A DNA stretch of 64,000 bases from Zerene cesonia (lineage: Eukaryota > Arthropoda > Insecta > Lepidoptera > Pieridae), in contig NC_052119.1 of NCBI RefSeq assembly GCF_012273895.1, positions 2,790,001 through 2,854,000 of the forward strand. The letters are read 5' to 3'. Position numbers and translations under genes: made by a program. The notes under the pieces were generated by a model. The model was not told the DNA's origin. It worked only from the letters and a program-made list of their open reading frames with translations, and made no database searches. Below, one piece after another: positions 38,501 through 53,500 of this stretch. Position 1 is the first letter of the stretch; each line of letters opens with the position of its first letter.

Positions 38501-41500
38501 GGCACGTACAATTTTAAATGGAACAGAGGTAAGGTCACTAAGAGCATTGATTCCACTCTAAGGAATTAGGTCATCGTCTATGAAGTTTCGTACTGCTTAC
38601 ACTATTTTTTAGCAATTTCCATAATTCAGTCATTCATTGAAGTTTAGGCAAATAATACTCTCCATAACGTGAGCGTATTTTTGAAAATAGGAAATTTAAA
38701 AGTAAAATGTTATTGAAGTTAATTTTAATTGAATGTTATTATTATCATATCCTACATTTTTGTGTTATTTCTCGTGCGGTCAAAAACAGTTAACAGCGTC
38801 ATAATAAGCTTTGTTCCACATTTATATTTGCGTGAGACAATAGCTGTGTCATATAAGTTTTTATTAAAAACAGGACGAGCGCTTTTAAATAAATGTTATG
38901 AAGAATGATCAGTATTGAAAAATTTCAAACAGGAAGATATGAGCTATAAATTTCCTATTCCACGTGTTTCCAATAAAATTTAATAGAACCTTTCTACATC
39001 TACATGTTTTATCTGTATTCACACATATGAGTACCCTACAATGTTGGAATTTCACATAACCCGAAAATTGTAATTTCAATTTATTCCAATATTCATCCAA
39101 TGTATAAAAGCGGATACAGCGTCATTATTGAACTGTTATCAGATAAAGCCTGCCATACTTGAGCATGGCGCCGTCATGTCTGCAGCTCCTGGCACCATGC
39201 CAAGTCCTCATCTGACCTTCACACAAATGTGAAATAGATAAAAATTCTACTAGTGTAGACACATTAACAACTACTGAATTTATAGCTTAGATTAACAATT
39301 ATAGTTATTCCTTGAAATAGGCAGTAAAGGTTTTTGCCAAACTCGCTCTAATTATGATGTACCTATTTATTAATTAATATAAAACGTTTCCTTAACACAA
39401 ATAGATAAGGCCAACTATCTCTTTTAGAGGTATTTAGAGGTATCGGTGTTTGTGGTTTTTTTTAATGTCATATTTTAAGAATTTAATAAGGATTTTAATG
39501 CTTTATAAAAAAAATAATACAAGATAATTCACTTATCAAATGAAAAAGCTCCATAAATACATTGAATAGCTGTCTGTAAACAACAATTGTGAGTTGTGAC
39601 CTACATGTATTTCATAATTTTCGATGACTATTATAATTAGTTACGTGTCCACTTACGGTGTAAACATTAAAATACGATTAAAACAATTTTAAAAAAGGTA
39701 TAGGCGAAAAGAGTTGATAAAGCACGTCCGTTAAACAATCGACCCTTGAAGCTCTTGAGAAACATGAAAGGTTTCTAATGCTAACTGGAAAGTTCACAAT
39801 GAATATCGCAGTCGGTTTTAATATTCACCGCTCTTTTATTGTTTCGAGAATAGTAGAATGACTATGTAAATGTTTCAATGCGAACCCACTGGCCTGGTTT
39901 CATATTTTATATCATTTAGTAAGTTAATATTTACCAATTTATTCATTTTGCAAATAACGTCCTTAATAAAAACAGTGGAAGTATGCGTGGGTATGATTTA
40001 AATTTATATCTTCATCTAGCAAATTTTAGCAAACTTGCGCATTGCGGGTAAGGCTTAACTCAAATACATTTATTATTGTACATTTATTATTACTGAGGGA
40101 AAACTTTACATAATTAAATTTTTAGATTCATAGCATTCAAATTATAAATGAGATATTCTTAACGGTTGGCTGAGAGGCCGTTGCGACGATTGTGCAAAAT
40201 AACGCGGGTTCTAATCCCGCCTCGTGATCAAATTCTTTCTGTTGTTTAAAACTGCAGCTTTAAATAATACAGACTGTAGTGTCTACAAAATTATTCAAAT
40301 TTTAAATACAATCCTTTGTCATTTACAATAAAAGTATAACCATACAAAGGAATAGCTATATTCAATACATAAATGTTTACTTGGAAACATACATTACCCT
40401 AGAGATCAAACTCTTAACATGCAAAGCCCTAAGTCATATAGGAAAAACCAACATTACTGAAACTTAGGGCGACTTCGCGGGAAACCCGATTTGTAAACCT
40501 AATCGACGAGGGGTGCAATGTAATGCAACGATCAAAGAATCGTTTATAAGGTTGGCATATGTCCAATATAACAGTTTGTTGCCGACTCAAACAACGGGTT
40601 AGGAACAAAGAGCGAAAGTGATGCTATAAGCCATGTCGTTAATAAAAAAACGTTTGTTTTTCATTCAGGTAATTCTCTAGGTGTTTTGTCAAAAATCAAA
40701 TATCTGTACTTATCCTATCTATCGCAAACATTTGAACTTTGTGGCAAAAAAAAAACAGACTTAATATAACATATGCCAGACACTCGTCAAATATATGCAC
40801 ACGTAATCTAAAATTAAAAATATCTTATCTAGCTATTTAACTTATCCTAGATAATATTATTTCAATAACTAATTATTCATATCTAATATGTAGAGTTTGT
40901 CTTTAAAAACACACGTTAATATAATCTGATCATTTTGTATTTTGTCATTACATAGCATTCCTCGTTAAGATATCGAAACATCCATTTGTCGTGTGAAAAA
41001 TAACAGACTGTGCATACGATTAATAATTTCAAACGTGATTTCAGCGTAGAATGCGGAATTGCGACACCTATTGACTTTCATGTTGTTTATTCCGAGAATT
41101 AACGTCGCAATCATTTTTATTGCCCTCAGAAAAATCGTTACTAATATTATAAATACGAAGGTATACGAATGTGTATGTTTGTCTCTCTTTAACACATTTT
41201 ATTGTAATATAGTTTTATATCTGGAGTTTTACATAATTAGATAGTGTCATAGGCAACTTTTTATTGCTACGAAACATCACATTCCCATGGGAATTACCTC
41301 TGAGTTCTAACTACGCGAGCGAAGCCGTGGCCGAAAGGAAAGTGTATCTATATGTTAGCTTGAACTAATATCAAGCGATTATATCGTTTGAAAGCACTAT
41401 TAATCTTTATTTTCAAAGCCCTCCCGAGAGGCTCGTGCCAATGAGCCAAGGCCAACACAAACATTTATATAACGTTCACGTTCCTTCGTATTATCCTTTA

Positions 41501-44500
41501 GAATTGATTTCTGAGACAGTTTGTTTGAATGCGATGTGATTTTCTCTTAGATACGTTTGGCTTTGTATAAATAACCACTGAAGATAAACAACAATTTATC
41601 CTCTGAATTTAAACACAAGCAAAATTTTATGTGACATTCGACTTTAGCCTCGTTAGTTTCAAATTATCTAAAGGTAAATATTTTCTACAATGTGCAAATG
41701 GGTTCTTAATTTTAATCATAGTAAATATATGACTTGCATTAATGTATGATATTTGAAACAATTAAATACATAATAAGCCAATACCCACATAGCAATGACA
41801 TAGTTGGCTTATTCGTTCTTCGTTTATTTATACCATTGAGTTGCACTCATATATTATTTTATCATATTAAGATATACCTAGATTTTTATGATTCTATTTA
41901 TAATATAGGTAAAATAAATCAGTTGATGCTAATCGTTCAGCAAACATGTAAAACGACCATTGATATAAATAAATTTAGAATCTTCTAACAAATATTTATA
42001 GACATCCTTGCAAACTATATGAAGAAAATATATAAATAGACTTCTCTCCGCTAAATAATGAGTTTATGCAACCGAGCTGGTGACTACCATGATGGTAATC
42101 GATCACCACCGAGAAAGGGAAAAGTAGAGAAACGACGATGGATATAAAATAATGGTATGAGAAGGGTGAGGAAATAGGAACGCCCCCCCCATTTATCGTG
42201 TGAAACACAGTAGCATTCGCATGCTTTCATTTCAAGCCGAATGTTGTCCCAATTCGAGTTGGAGAGATACCCAAACCCTTTTAGTAACCCTGTGTGTATT
42301 TAATTGAATAAGCAACGTGCTTGAGTACCTACCTACAATTTAAGTAACGCAGTTACCTATTTATTTATACATATTTTTTTATACTTCTACACTAATCTTA
42401 TGAAGGTATTGCTTATAGATATTTCCTTAAGGTATTAAGCCTAAACCGAAAAATTGGTAACTAGGAGACAGTTTCATTATTACAATATGTTATTTATATA
42501 TATAATCTATTTTTATTCCGAGTTAAACAGGATGAAACCGGAGCGAAGATTAAAGCAACATTTAAAATAATTTTTAATACATATAAGACATTATTATGTG
42601 GATTTTACTACATTTAATACCTTCATATAAATCACTAGTATTTGGCACACGTGGATAATAATTTCAATTGTAATTGTTCTAGTAGAATGACGTTCTGCCG
42701 ACACCTGGATGCAGGCCAGTTGTTAACTCATTCTAGCTAGAATTACTTTTAATGGCCGTAAATTATGTTCAGCTGGGAGCGTATTAACGAAGTGGAAATG
42801 TGTATCGCGATCTTATTTATGTATGGATAAGATTGCACATCCGAACAAAATCTTTTGGTACTATTTCTGTACTACCTACTTTTGTATATTTCTATTACTT
42901 TTATCTATCGAACTGAATAGGCTATCCACACCTATGTGTTTCGAAGAGCACGTATAGCAAACCTGCACATGCCCTCTAGTCTCTACGGATCAGCCGGATT
43001 TCCGTTCCATCGCCCAGTGGACGAAAGAAACATAACAGCTGTGCTCGTACACACACACTAGTCCCATATCACCACATGAATACATAGACATTGATTTCCT
43101 CAAAACAATTACCTTCCTTATACTTAGATACATTAAATATAGATATATCAAGGGCACTTTTAAATTGTTATGACTCATTTTATAGTAGATATAAATGTTC
43201 ATAACATCAGATGAAAGATGAAATGATAAAATAACGAAGTTACTGTGGTCTGCTTTATTTTACAAATTGAGTTACGAACGATACACGCGTATGTAACACA
43301 CTTCATAACATAACATAGTTGTTTATCATCGTTTGTTTCTAATGACTGTGTTACTCGTTTCATGCAAATATCCGATGCCATTATTCAATGACGTCATAGT
43401 TAAGGAACAAGGTTTATAGGAGAAGATCTATGTCGCATAGAGTCTTTAACTGGGCCATGGCGCTTATATCATATTGCTTTAACTATATCGAGATTTGGTT
43501 CATGAGCACGGAAAGTTTTTCAAGTCGTTCCTTGTTAAAAGAGATAAACATTATATATCTACACCCTGGAATTGTTTTGTTACATTTATCTGACCACGAT
43601 CACAATGTGTCCGTGGTGAACTTATTTCCGTATCCTTGTAGGTATATAGGGAATAGTACGTCATAAACAAAAAACGTTATATATAATATATTCAGTCACA
43701 ATCAACATTCGTATATAAAATCGGTTTATACCATTGGTATACCTAGTCTTGCCATAAATATTGTAATAAAGAAAAAAGAAAATTGTTAACTGCAAATAAC
43801 ATTTATTACTTTNNNNNNNNNNNNNNNNNNNNNNNNNNNNNNNNNNNNNNNNNNNNNNNNNNNNNNNNNNNNNNNNNNNNNNNNNNNNNNNNNNNNNNNN
43901 NNNNNNNNNNNNNNNNNNNNNNNNNNNNNNNNNNNNNNNNNNNNNNNNNNNNNNNNNNNNNNNNNNNNNNNNNNNNNNNNNNNNNNNNNNNNNNNNNNNN
44001 NNNNNNNNNNNNNNNNNNNNNNNNNNNNNNNNNNNNNNNNNNNNNNNNNNNNNNNNNNNNNNNNNNNNNNNNNNNNNNNNNNNNNNNNNNNNNNNNNNNN
44101 NNNNNNNNNNNNNNNNNNNNNNNNNNNNNNNNNNNNNNNNNNNNNNNNNNNNNNNNNNNNNNNNNNNNNNNNNNNNNNNNNNNNNNNNNNNNNNNNNNNN
44201 NNNNNNNNNNNNNNNNNNNNNNNNNNNNNNNNNNNNNNNNNNNNNNNNNNNNNNNNNNNNNNNNNNNNNNNNNNNNNNNNNNNNNNNNNNNNNNNNNNNN
44301 NNNNNNNNNNNNNNNNNNNNNNNNNNNNNNNNNNNNNNNNNNNNNNNNNNNNNNNNNNNNNNNNNNNNNNNNNNNNNNNNNNNNNNNNNNNNNNNNNNNN
44401 NNNNNNNNNNNNNNNNNNNNNNNNNNNNNNNNNNNNNNNNNNNNNNNNNNNNNNNNNNNNNNNNNNNNNNNNNNNNNNNNNNNNNNNNNNNNNNNNNNNN

Positions 44501-47500
44501 NNNNNNNNNNNNNNNNNNNNNNNNNNNNNNNNNNNNNNNNNNNNNNNNNNNNNNNNNNNNNNNNNNNNNNNNNNNNNNNNNNNNNNNNNNNNNNNNNNNN
44601 NNNNNNNNNNNNNNNNNNNNNNNNNNNNNNNNNNNNNNNNNNNNNNNNNNNNNNNNNNNNNNNNNNNNNNNNNNNNNNNNNNNNNNNNNNNNNNNNNNNN
44701 NNNNNNNNNNNNNNNNNNNNNNNNNNNNNNNNNNNNNNNNNNNNNNNNNNNNNNNNNNNNNNNNNNNNNNNNNNNNNNNNNNNNNNNNNNNNNNNNNNNN
44801 NNNNNNNNNNNNATACCTTCTGAATGATTAAGTTATTTTTAATAACTTTTTATTTTGGTTTTCATATAGACGTTGGCCGTCCTCACTTCATCCCTAAATC
44901 CCCCTAAACTCATAAAAAATAATGGTTTCAATTATGTAGAAAAGTATGGTAAAAAGTAAATAGTAAGTAACTCACACCATACTTATAGTTGGGAGTGTGT
45001 CCGTTCTCAAATTGAAATTTCTTTGACGTATATAATAATAAACATTGGTGACATTGCATTATCGATTACTGATACTGTATAATATTGGTGCATTAAATTG
45101 CAAAATAGGTTAAGCCATAGTCTCAAAAACAGTTTATCAGAAAAACACTATTTAAATGTACTTATCGAACGTATCGTGGGTTTCTCTATACGTAGTTTAA
45201 CTCCAGGCAACATATCCGCTTACGTATAGCTTATCGCAGATAAAGTGTAAAGAGAAGTCGAGTACTCACCTCCTAGAAGACCATACGTAATCATCATCAT
45301 AGTCACGCTTTTGCTGAAGGTAGATAGGACGAATGCGATGGTCGCCACGAACGAGCCAGCGACGCACACCGCACGACATCCAAACTTATTACACAACGCT
45401 GATACTACGGGACCTGCAATGTTAAATACTTATTACTTTAAAATCCCTATCATAACATATCCATTACCATCCATCCATCCCATATCATAAATTCGAAGTA
45501 ACTCTCTGTCTGTCTGTGTCTTGACACCTAAACCACAGACCCACTTGGATGAAATTTGGTCCAAATATTGTTTGAGATCAGAAAATAACACAGGACAGTT
45601 TTTATCCCCAATAATCCTTTGACTACGGGTGTGATGCCGCAGGCGTAAAGCATGTACAAATAAAATAAATGCATTTACAATCATCAATGTCAGTTGATTT
45701 TAATAAATTTATTTAGATTTTAACATTATTAGTAAATGAATAAAATGTGCTTTATGCTTTCATTTTCATTTATGATGTACATATGCTGCTCTCCGATTAA
45801 ATAGGTATGGAAAAAATACATTCAATGCAGAAAAATATCAAGGCTATACCGTTTTTATCAAAACTGCATTTAAGCGCGATAATTGCAATTAGACAAACAA
45901 TCACACTATAGCTGCTAAGTTACATAACATAACTAACCTTTTTGAAAACGTTGAAACAGTTTCATGTACAATTCGTGAGAGAAAATAACGACTACTATAT
46001 ATGGCATTTACTATTTAAATAAGCACCTATATATCAGACACTTTTTTTTAGTTATTGACCAATATCGACTGTACTTTATTATACGGCTGATATTGGTCAC
46101 CTAAATATATTGAAGTAGTTTTTTTATAGACTTTATTAAAGCTACTAGTCAGAAATAGCCCTAATTAAATAGATAAAAGACTTGAAATTTGTTAAGCGAC
46201 AAAAAGAAATCGTTTTTTCCTATTATTAGGAATTCTCTGTCGTACATATAAACAACATATCAAAGGCCTTGTACAAGATGGAATGAGTAAACATACATCA
46301 CATAAACGACGTCGCAATGGCGCCATAATCTTATGACTACACGATCCGATTGACGATAATCGCCTTCACACCTACATACTACCGATAACTCAAATGATAC
46401 ATCGCATTAATACAATAAAACTAAATTAAAAAAGGATACGTTAAAGAGACATTATATTGTAGTAGAAAAAATGTGCAATTGTTTTGACTCGGCAACGTCA
46501 TATGGCTAATATTTTTGGAGAAATTTACACTTTAGACCCTAGAGTCTAGAATCTAGAGCATGCCCACGCAATATGTATGTACATTATCATAGACGTACAA
46601 CAATTCTTTGATATATTTTCAGATTCTGACAAAGTTGAGTGTCTCTTTAGTATCCAATCATTATTGCCCATCGAGGATTCGTAAGGGTTTCGGAAGTGGG
46701 CTTATATAAGGATATGGGTCAAATACTAGTGACCTCCTTCCATGCATCTTTATTGTGAATCAACCGGAAGCTCGTCACAGCTGGATGTGCATAATTAAAT
46801 ACATCCGTACACAGTACATATTTCCTGAGTGCGGTCGCTAATGTTGCCATTATCATTTATGAGGAAAACCGGTAGCTATTGTTACATTACTGAACGAAAG
46901 TGTTTGGCTATTTGCCATATTTGTTATTAATAAAAAAATTACCATATTTATCGCTGTTTTTTACGTAAGGGTGAAATTATGTAGGTCTCTTAGTCAGTAA
47001 AATAAATCTTAAATTAATAAATAACTAAACTTAGAAAATAAAGAATGAATCAGATATTTATTATTAACTATTTTCACTTATTTTTGTAGCTAATAACTAA
47101 CCAATAATATAAGAAAGACTATATAATACATAATATTTTTATATTGTAATTGATAAATAATAACTTCTTTAAATATTATGTCAGATTATTAAGAGAAGGG
47201 CTCTTCATATACAACCGTCGCAGCATTAATGTCGCCGTAAGATTGTAAAAAACTTAATAATAGTACTGACAAGATAGACAATTGCCGAAATTTTAATTTG
47301 TAACATTTCCTTAGAGTAAAACGCATTATTTTTCGTTTCGCCCGTTAAATCATTAAATGTTCAAAATCTGTCTCAGATTGGTTGAACTAGGCCTATATCC
47401 TTTTCCTTAGCCTTCCCAGTCCTAAATTCCTCTCATGAATCCTTTCTTAATCCCTTTCCAATTTGAAATCGGCAATCCATTTGTAGAGGTGTAAGATCTG

Positions 47501-50500
47501 CAATCGAGCTTACGATCAGGCGACCCATCAGCTCCATTGCCGACTCTGACATAAAAAAACTAAGAATAGGTTTATATGTGGCGTCGGCGGTTTGCAAAAG
47601 CTCGCAGTAATGTATTATATCCCAAATTTATTCTTTCCCAAACGTCCGTGAGATGCCGATCGAGTCGATGAGAGGTCGGTCTTCGAAGCCCTTAAGTTTT
47701 TAAACTAATCCATACCTAACCTAGCCCACCATATCCATTCAACCAATCAGTGAAGGTGCGTTCCGTGGAATGCCATTTAAATTTAACGACTTCATTACGA
47801 TTGATAAAAAACTTCCGAAAATTAACCTGTTACATTGTATGCAGTATGTTACGGAACAAATTTTTTTACAGATTCCAATCTCGTAAGATAGATTGTAATC
47901 TTACGGTGTTTACAATTTTGCGGTATATATATCAACAAATGTGCATAGATTCAAATTCCAAAGATATCCTATCAATACAAGATAAAACATAAACAAAAAC
48001 TCGAATGGCTTCTATATAAGGCGACCACGAGTGCATATCCATTACAAATTGCAAAGAATGCTTTCGTAATCTTATTTATAACGTAATCGGAAAATGAGAT
48101 AATAATATGAGGTTTTTATTGTAAAAATAAAGTAAGTTTCTTTATTTTACAGCCGAGATATCAATGTTTGCGAAATCTGTCGCTAAGTTAGGATTTTATA
48201 CCAAAGTAATACACCTTGTCCTTAAATCCTAAATAATGTTGATTAAAGTCGATGTATCATTTGAATACTCGTTATTCAGTTCAAGGAATCAATTACAGGT
48301 GTATTTACTGTATTTAATGGACAGTTATAAAATTATTATAATCTTTTAGGAAAATAAATTTTCTACGCAGGGTTGTCATGAATACTGCTATTTTGTACTG
48401 AAAATGAGTTACTTATTATGAATTTTTAATTACAGCGATTATATTAGTAAAAAAGCCGATTAAAGATACAATTTATTTTATTAATAATGTGTGCAATTAA
48501 CAAAAAAAATCAATACTACCGATTTTTTGATGTCGACAGCTATCAAATATTTGAAACGATATCTTAATGGATTAAATGTTACATTTGCAGTATTAACCTG
48601 CAAATCGTGATTTGATGATAAGCACTATATCTGGTTGAATTTAAAACTAAATACCGCTGAAAATCCGCAAATATATTTAATATCTAAATTTAAAATATGT
48701 ACGGAATATTATGGGGTTTACAAGAAGAAAAGAAAGAAACATTTGTTATATACAATAAACATAAACGAGTTGTATAAATCTACACGAACATCATAAAAAA
48801 GAAAGATTTTGTGTTTGTTTGAAATGAAAAAGCTCCGTAACTACTGGCCCGATTTAAAAAAAACTAGTTCCCTAGTCGAAAGCTACATTTTTCCTGATTG
48901 ATATAGGCTATATTTTCTCCGTTTTTGTGCCGGGTCAGATCAGGCGCAGCCGAAATAAGCGGTTAATGTTTTACCACTTTTGTGGAGCCCAGAATTGACG
49001 GTGCCAAATGATAAGCAATTACAATAAACGAATCTCACGCATCCTAGATATTCTACTATTATATACAAGGAGTAAAGTCTATTAACCCCCAAATAGGTCA
49101 TTTCTAGATAAATTAATTATAAATGTTTAGTAACAGGCACATTCGTACGTTATCGACGTTGATTGCCTACTATACTAAACTAGTTAACTATATAATAATG
49201 TATCGTCTTTATTAATAGTGATTCATTTAATTGTGTTATGATTTGTAATAATATACTTAAGATTTCGATCTTTTAGTTATCTAGATAATAAGATATGCAA
49301 TAAGGACTTTGGTATCAATGATAAATTTGGGTCAATGACAACGCTACTGAAATCGATAAACGCAAGAATCACTTGAGTTTTTTTACCTACAATTACCTAA
49401 TTATATGATTAAAATAGTAATAAGTAAGTATAGAATATTGACAGATTTTGTGTAAAGAGATAAATATAACATTTTAGGTCTCGTGTCCCAGCCGCATAAT
49501 ATAAATAAAATAACTAAATTAAAGCCATTGTACTGAGTATATACATATCTATTTTTATTCTAATAACCCGCCTATATAATTGTTATCACGGTATGAACAC
49601 TCGCCATCTCGTTAATATCAAATTACATAAGCACCTACAATATTTTTGCGCTTAGCAACAAATTATAGTCTACTGTAATCGATATTAAATATCTGATTAA
49701 GTGACATTCACGTGTTTAAAAACGAACTTATAACGGTGATAATGAATTGCTGTTATCGAAAATATTTTACGATTTTGTATAAAGTAATATATATGAATTT
49801 TTATGAAAATCTGCTAGGTTGTTGACATTGTTTTAATAAATTTTTATCATGTATTGGAATTAAATATTGCGAGCATGCTATATGTTACGCAATTATAATT
49901 TATATATTTTATAATTGTAGGCTAATTACGATGAAAATATCTCTAATACGATAATTAGAATACGTATTTCGTTTTCTTTTATGTCAGGATATAAGAATTT
50001 ATATAGTAGGTAATTAAACATTGACGTATAGAGTATGGTGTCTATACAAAGTAAGTTTAAAATATATCCATGCACATTTATGTACTCGGATTTTATCATT
50101 ATCTAACCATTAATATTAATTTGCTCTCAACCATATAGTACACATCTATATGCATAAAGATACATCTAGATATAGAATATAAAGTAGGACTGCGTAGGTC
50201 GTCCACGTGTTACAAAAACGTGAGCCGGTTAAATTAGAATACGCTAGCAGGATTATTTTATGAGACGTCGACTTGCAGTAATCCCGGATGCATCAAAATT
50301 TCATTAATTCTTTATCCCATTTCATAATTATTCTTTGACGCCTTTTTAACAAGTCAACATAATTTTTTCAGTAATATTCAAGTTTCATCACACCATATCT
50401 ATATCTACAGCAGTAGTTGAACGTATTAAAATAAAAGATTTCGGTGTAGCCAAAGTTTTCGTTATCCAAAACAGCCGGTTGTCCAATCACTCCCGATAAA

Positions 50501-53500
50501 CAGAGATTACAATAGGCATGTTAAAATTCGCTTGACTCGCGTATTTTCTTCTGGCAGCATCTTTGGGTGCTCAGCATATTTTAAATATCATACAAGGGTT
50601 TTTCATAGAAAGAGTAATTGTTACGTCTTTGCACATTTGTAATCTCAGTATTATTACTTAGCTACATGGCATAATTATAAAATATCACAGCTTCTAATTA
50701 CATTTACGTCAACAAATATCTATAAGACGTTAGTTACACAATTGACAACAACATTACAAATGTTGTGTGTTATAGTGTTTACAAGGCATAACAACGTATG
50801 TAAATATGTAATACGAACTCATTTGTTACACCACATTATAATTGATATTACACCTTCCTAATCTATGAAACTAACGTATCGTATATCTGTCATTTGGCAA
50901 AAAATATAGTTAATGGTTACATTTGTATTCAATCTTCGTCATTTGGTTTTAGTGTATAAATGATTTGAAATAATTCAATTGAACAATTTAAAACAGAACA
51001 TAACGATTTTTCCTCACAACATAGCTGCAAAATAAAGTTATCTTCGACGTCATAACACTACCATAAAATCACTATAAAAAGATATTTGTCTACAATCAAC
51101 CGTTTCAATCGATATAGCCGTTACCAGGGCGAGCCAGCCCTACCACTACACAGCTGCGTGCCTCTCATACATTAACATTTCAAAAAACTAACTTACCAGC
51201 CGCTAAATACACTCCGGACAGCAGGCTGCCGACCCACGCAACCTTCCCCTTTCCCTCCCCAAAGAATGTTACTAGCTCCGACAGGAAGATGCCAAACGTG
51301 TATGCAATCCCGTCGACCACCAGGTTGCACATGAAGGAGGCGAACACCACCACCCAACCATAACCGCCGTCTGGTGGGGGCGGGAGCTCCCCATAGTCGT
51401 AAGCCTCGTCATCGTCATCCGCTGCCCCTTCGGCTGTAAGCCGCGCGGCCTCTTCGCACGACGTTTCACTTTCAGTCTGAAAGAAAAAGGATATTAAGTC
51501 TCTTGCCACTACTATCCCGATGGCATATAGTATACGTTTATAGGGCTTTGTTATTATTAATGGGCAACCTGTACTTTTATCTCATTCGTGATTTGTTGAA
51601 ATGAACTAGAAAGTATATTAGATAATACTCCAATCAATATAAAAAAAAGTTGAGAGGTGTCAAGGGACACCCGGATGTGTCAAGACAACTTTTCGTAAGA
51701 TTTTTTTCCGTCTAGCCCCCTTTCACAAGGTGCGATAAGGAACTTCGTTCCAAAAAAAAAATTCATGTATAAAAGCTCATTAATCAGTTGTTTTTGGAAA
51801 TGTTTTAAATGTTTTTTTTTTTATCTACTCATCGCTAATTAAAATAGATGGAATAAAAATATTCAAGGTATTCATTACATTTTAATTTTAGCTTGTAAAA
51901 GGTTAAATAAACTACCATGATAAATCTTTCTTTTTGCGGAGAAAATGCGAAAATCCTTCCGTATTCTTTTTCGGCAAATTTTATCTTTGTTGACTATTAT
52001 TATCAAAGTAAATGTGTCTTGAAAGTAAACACAATTAGAAAATCAAGGTAAAATAACGTAAATATTTTATATAACGAAAAACAATGTGAAATTTTCTTTA
52101 AAATATATTTAATTTAACATCTAGAGAAGAAATATAGATTTTATTGAAATTTGTAGTCAGAATTTCTTTATTATTAATTATTTTCTAGTCATTAAAATTA
52201 ATGTTTCTATGTCACCAACTACGTCCATGATTTCTTGAAATTTAGTAATGAAAAATAGTATCGATATTATCTTTTATATAAGCTTTCTTGTTTTATTGTT
52301 GCCTCCTTTTCAAATTTAACAAACGAAAGGTTTTATTTTCAAATTTCAATTAATTTACCAAGTGGTAAGAAATAATTTCGTTTTATATCCATTGTAATAA
52401 AGATATATTATTTCAACATTTTAATGTTAGGAACAATAATTTTGATAGGATTCATTAAATTTAAGAACTCATAAAAGGATCTACGTCATTCAGCTTCAGA
52501 TGACTTAATATAGGTATAAATGTTTCGTTGAGTTTTATTGGGTTATCGTAAAGTTATGAGTAACTGTCATAAGATTTCCATTAATTGACCTCATCAATAT
52601 AAATAAGTAACATATTTACAGAGCCATAACATTTGGATCAAAATAAAAGCACATAATACAAAAAATAAAAATCATGAACGAAATGTGAAAATGTTTTGTA
52701 ATATTATATACATAGTTAGCGATTTCTTAAATCCTATGATATAAAAATTTCTACCACAGATACCGTATTTTAATTACTCCGTGTAATTATCTCACGTAAC
52801 TTTATCGTATGATCAATCAACTCCAGGGTCATTGTCAAAGACAATTCAAATGTTTTAAGGCCACGCCGAGCGCGTACCGCATGTGATGCGAGTACCTACT
52901 GCATCCGAACACTTTTCTGTGTGCGTTGAATATTTGTATTATATATGTATTTGTATATTTATAATAAACACACTGATCATAACCGGATATTCAGAAATGC
53001 ATGTACCGCCTCGAAAATAATTATTCAATTTTCCCTATGGGTATTCTAGCTAATTTCAATAATGGAAACTTAATGGATTTTATTCCATATATACCTACCA
53101 AACAAAAACATTAGTTGCTTAAAAAAATGATTATTATAGAATAATGAACGATCAAAATGATTTTATGTATTAGTATAACATTTTAAAAATAAAAAAAACA
53201 GGTACCTACTACACACTACAGGTTCAAAGCGTTTATAGTACCAGAAAAAAATGTATTGTTGTTGTTTATTGTTTATAAATCTATTTTGACGTTAAAGCGT
53301 GGTTAAAATTCACGTCATATGAGAGGAAAATTCTACAGGAAGTGACAAGTTGTCAGATGTAGTTTATCGTTCTTTGTGTTTTATGAAGTACATTGAATCA
53401 TTAAATACAAGTTTAATTGTTTAACCTGTCTTTCATGAAAAAAATATAAGATTTGAAAACGGTTGATAGAACAGACAACTACCTAGTCTTGCCATAAATA

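Noticed and set aside
39150..39220. GC-richer patch with an ATG and a GT on the minus strand, considered as another first exon
   Set aside because: It lies downstream of exons 2 and 3, so it cannot supply the N-terminus of the full transporter, and the donor context is poor.
40163..40225. Functional tRNA gene
   Set aside because: Only the A- and B-box-like parts are present; the acceptor and anticodon stems do not close.
43783..44823. Open frames of about 350 codons spanning N runs
   Set aside because: They exist only because N codons do not stop translation. Only a few real codons remain at either end.
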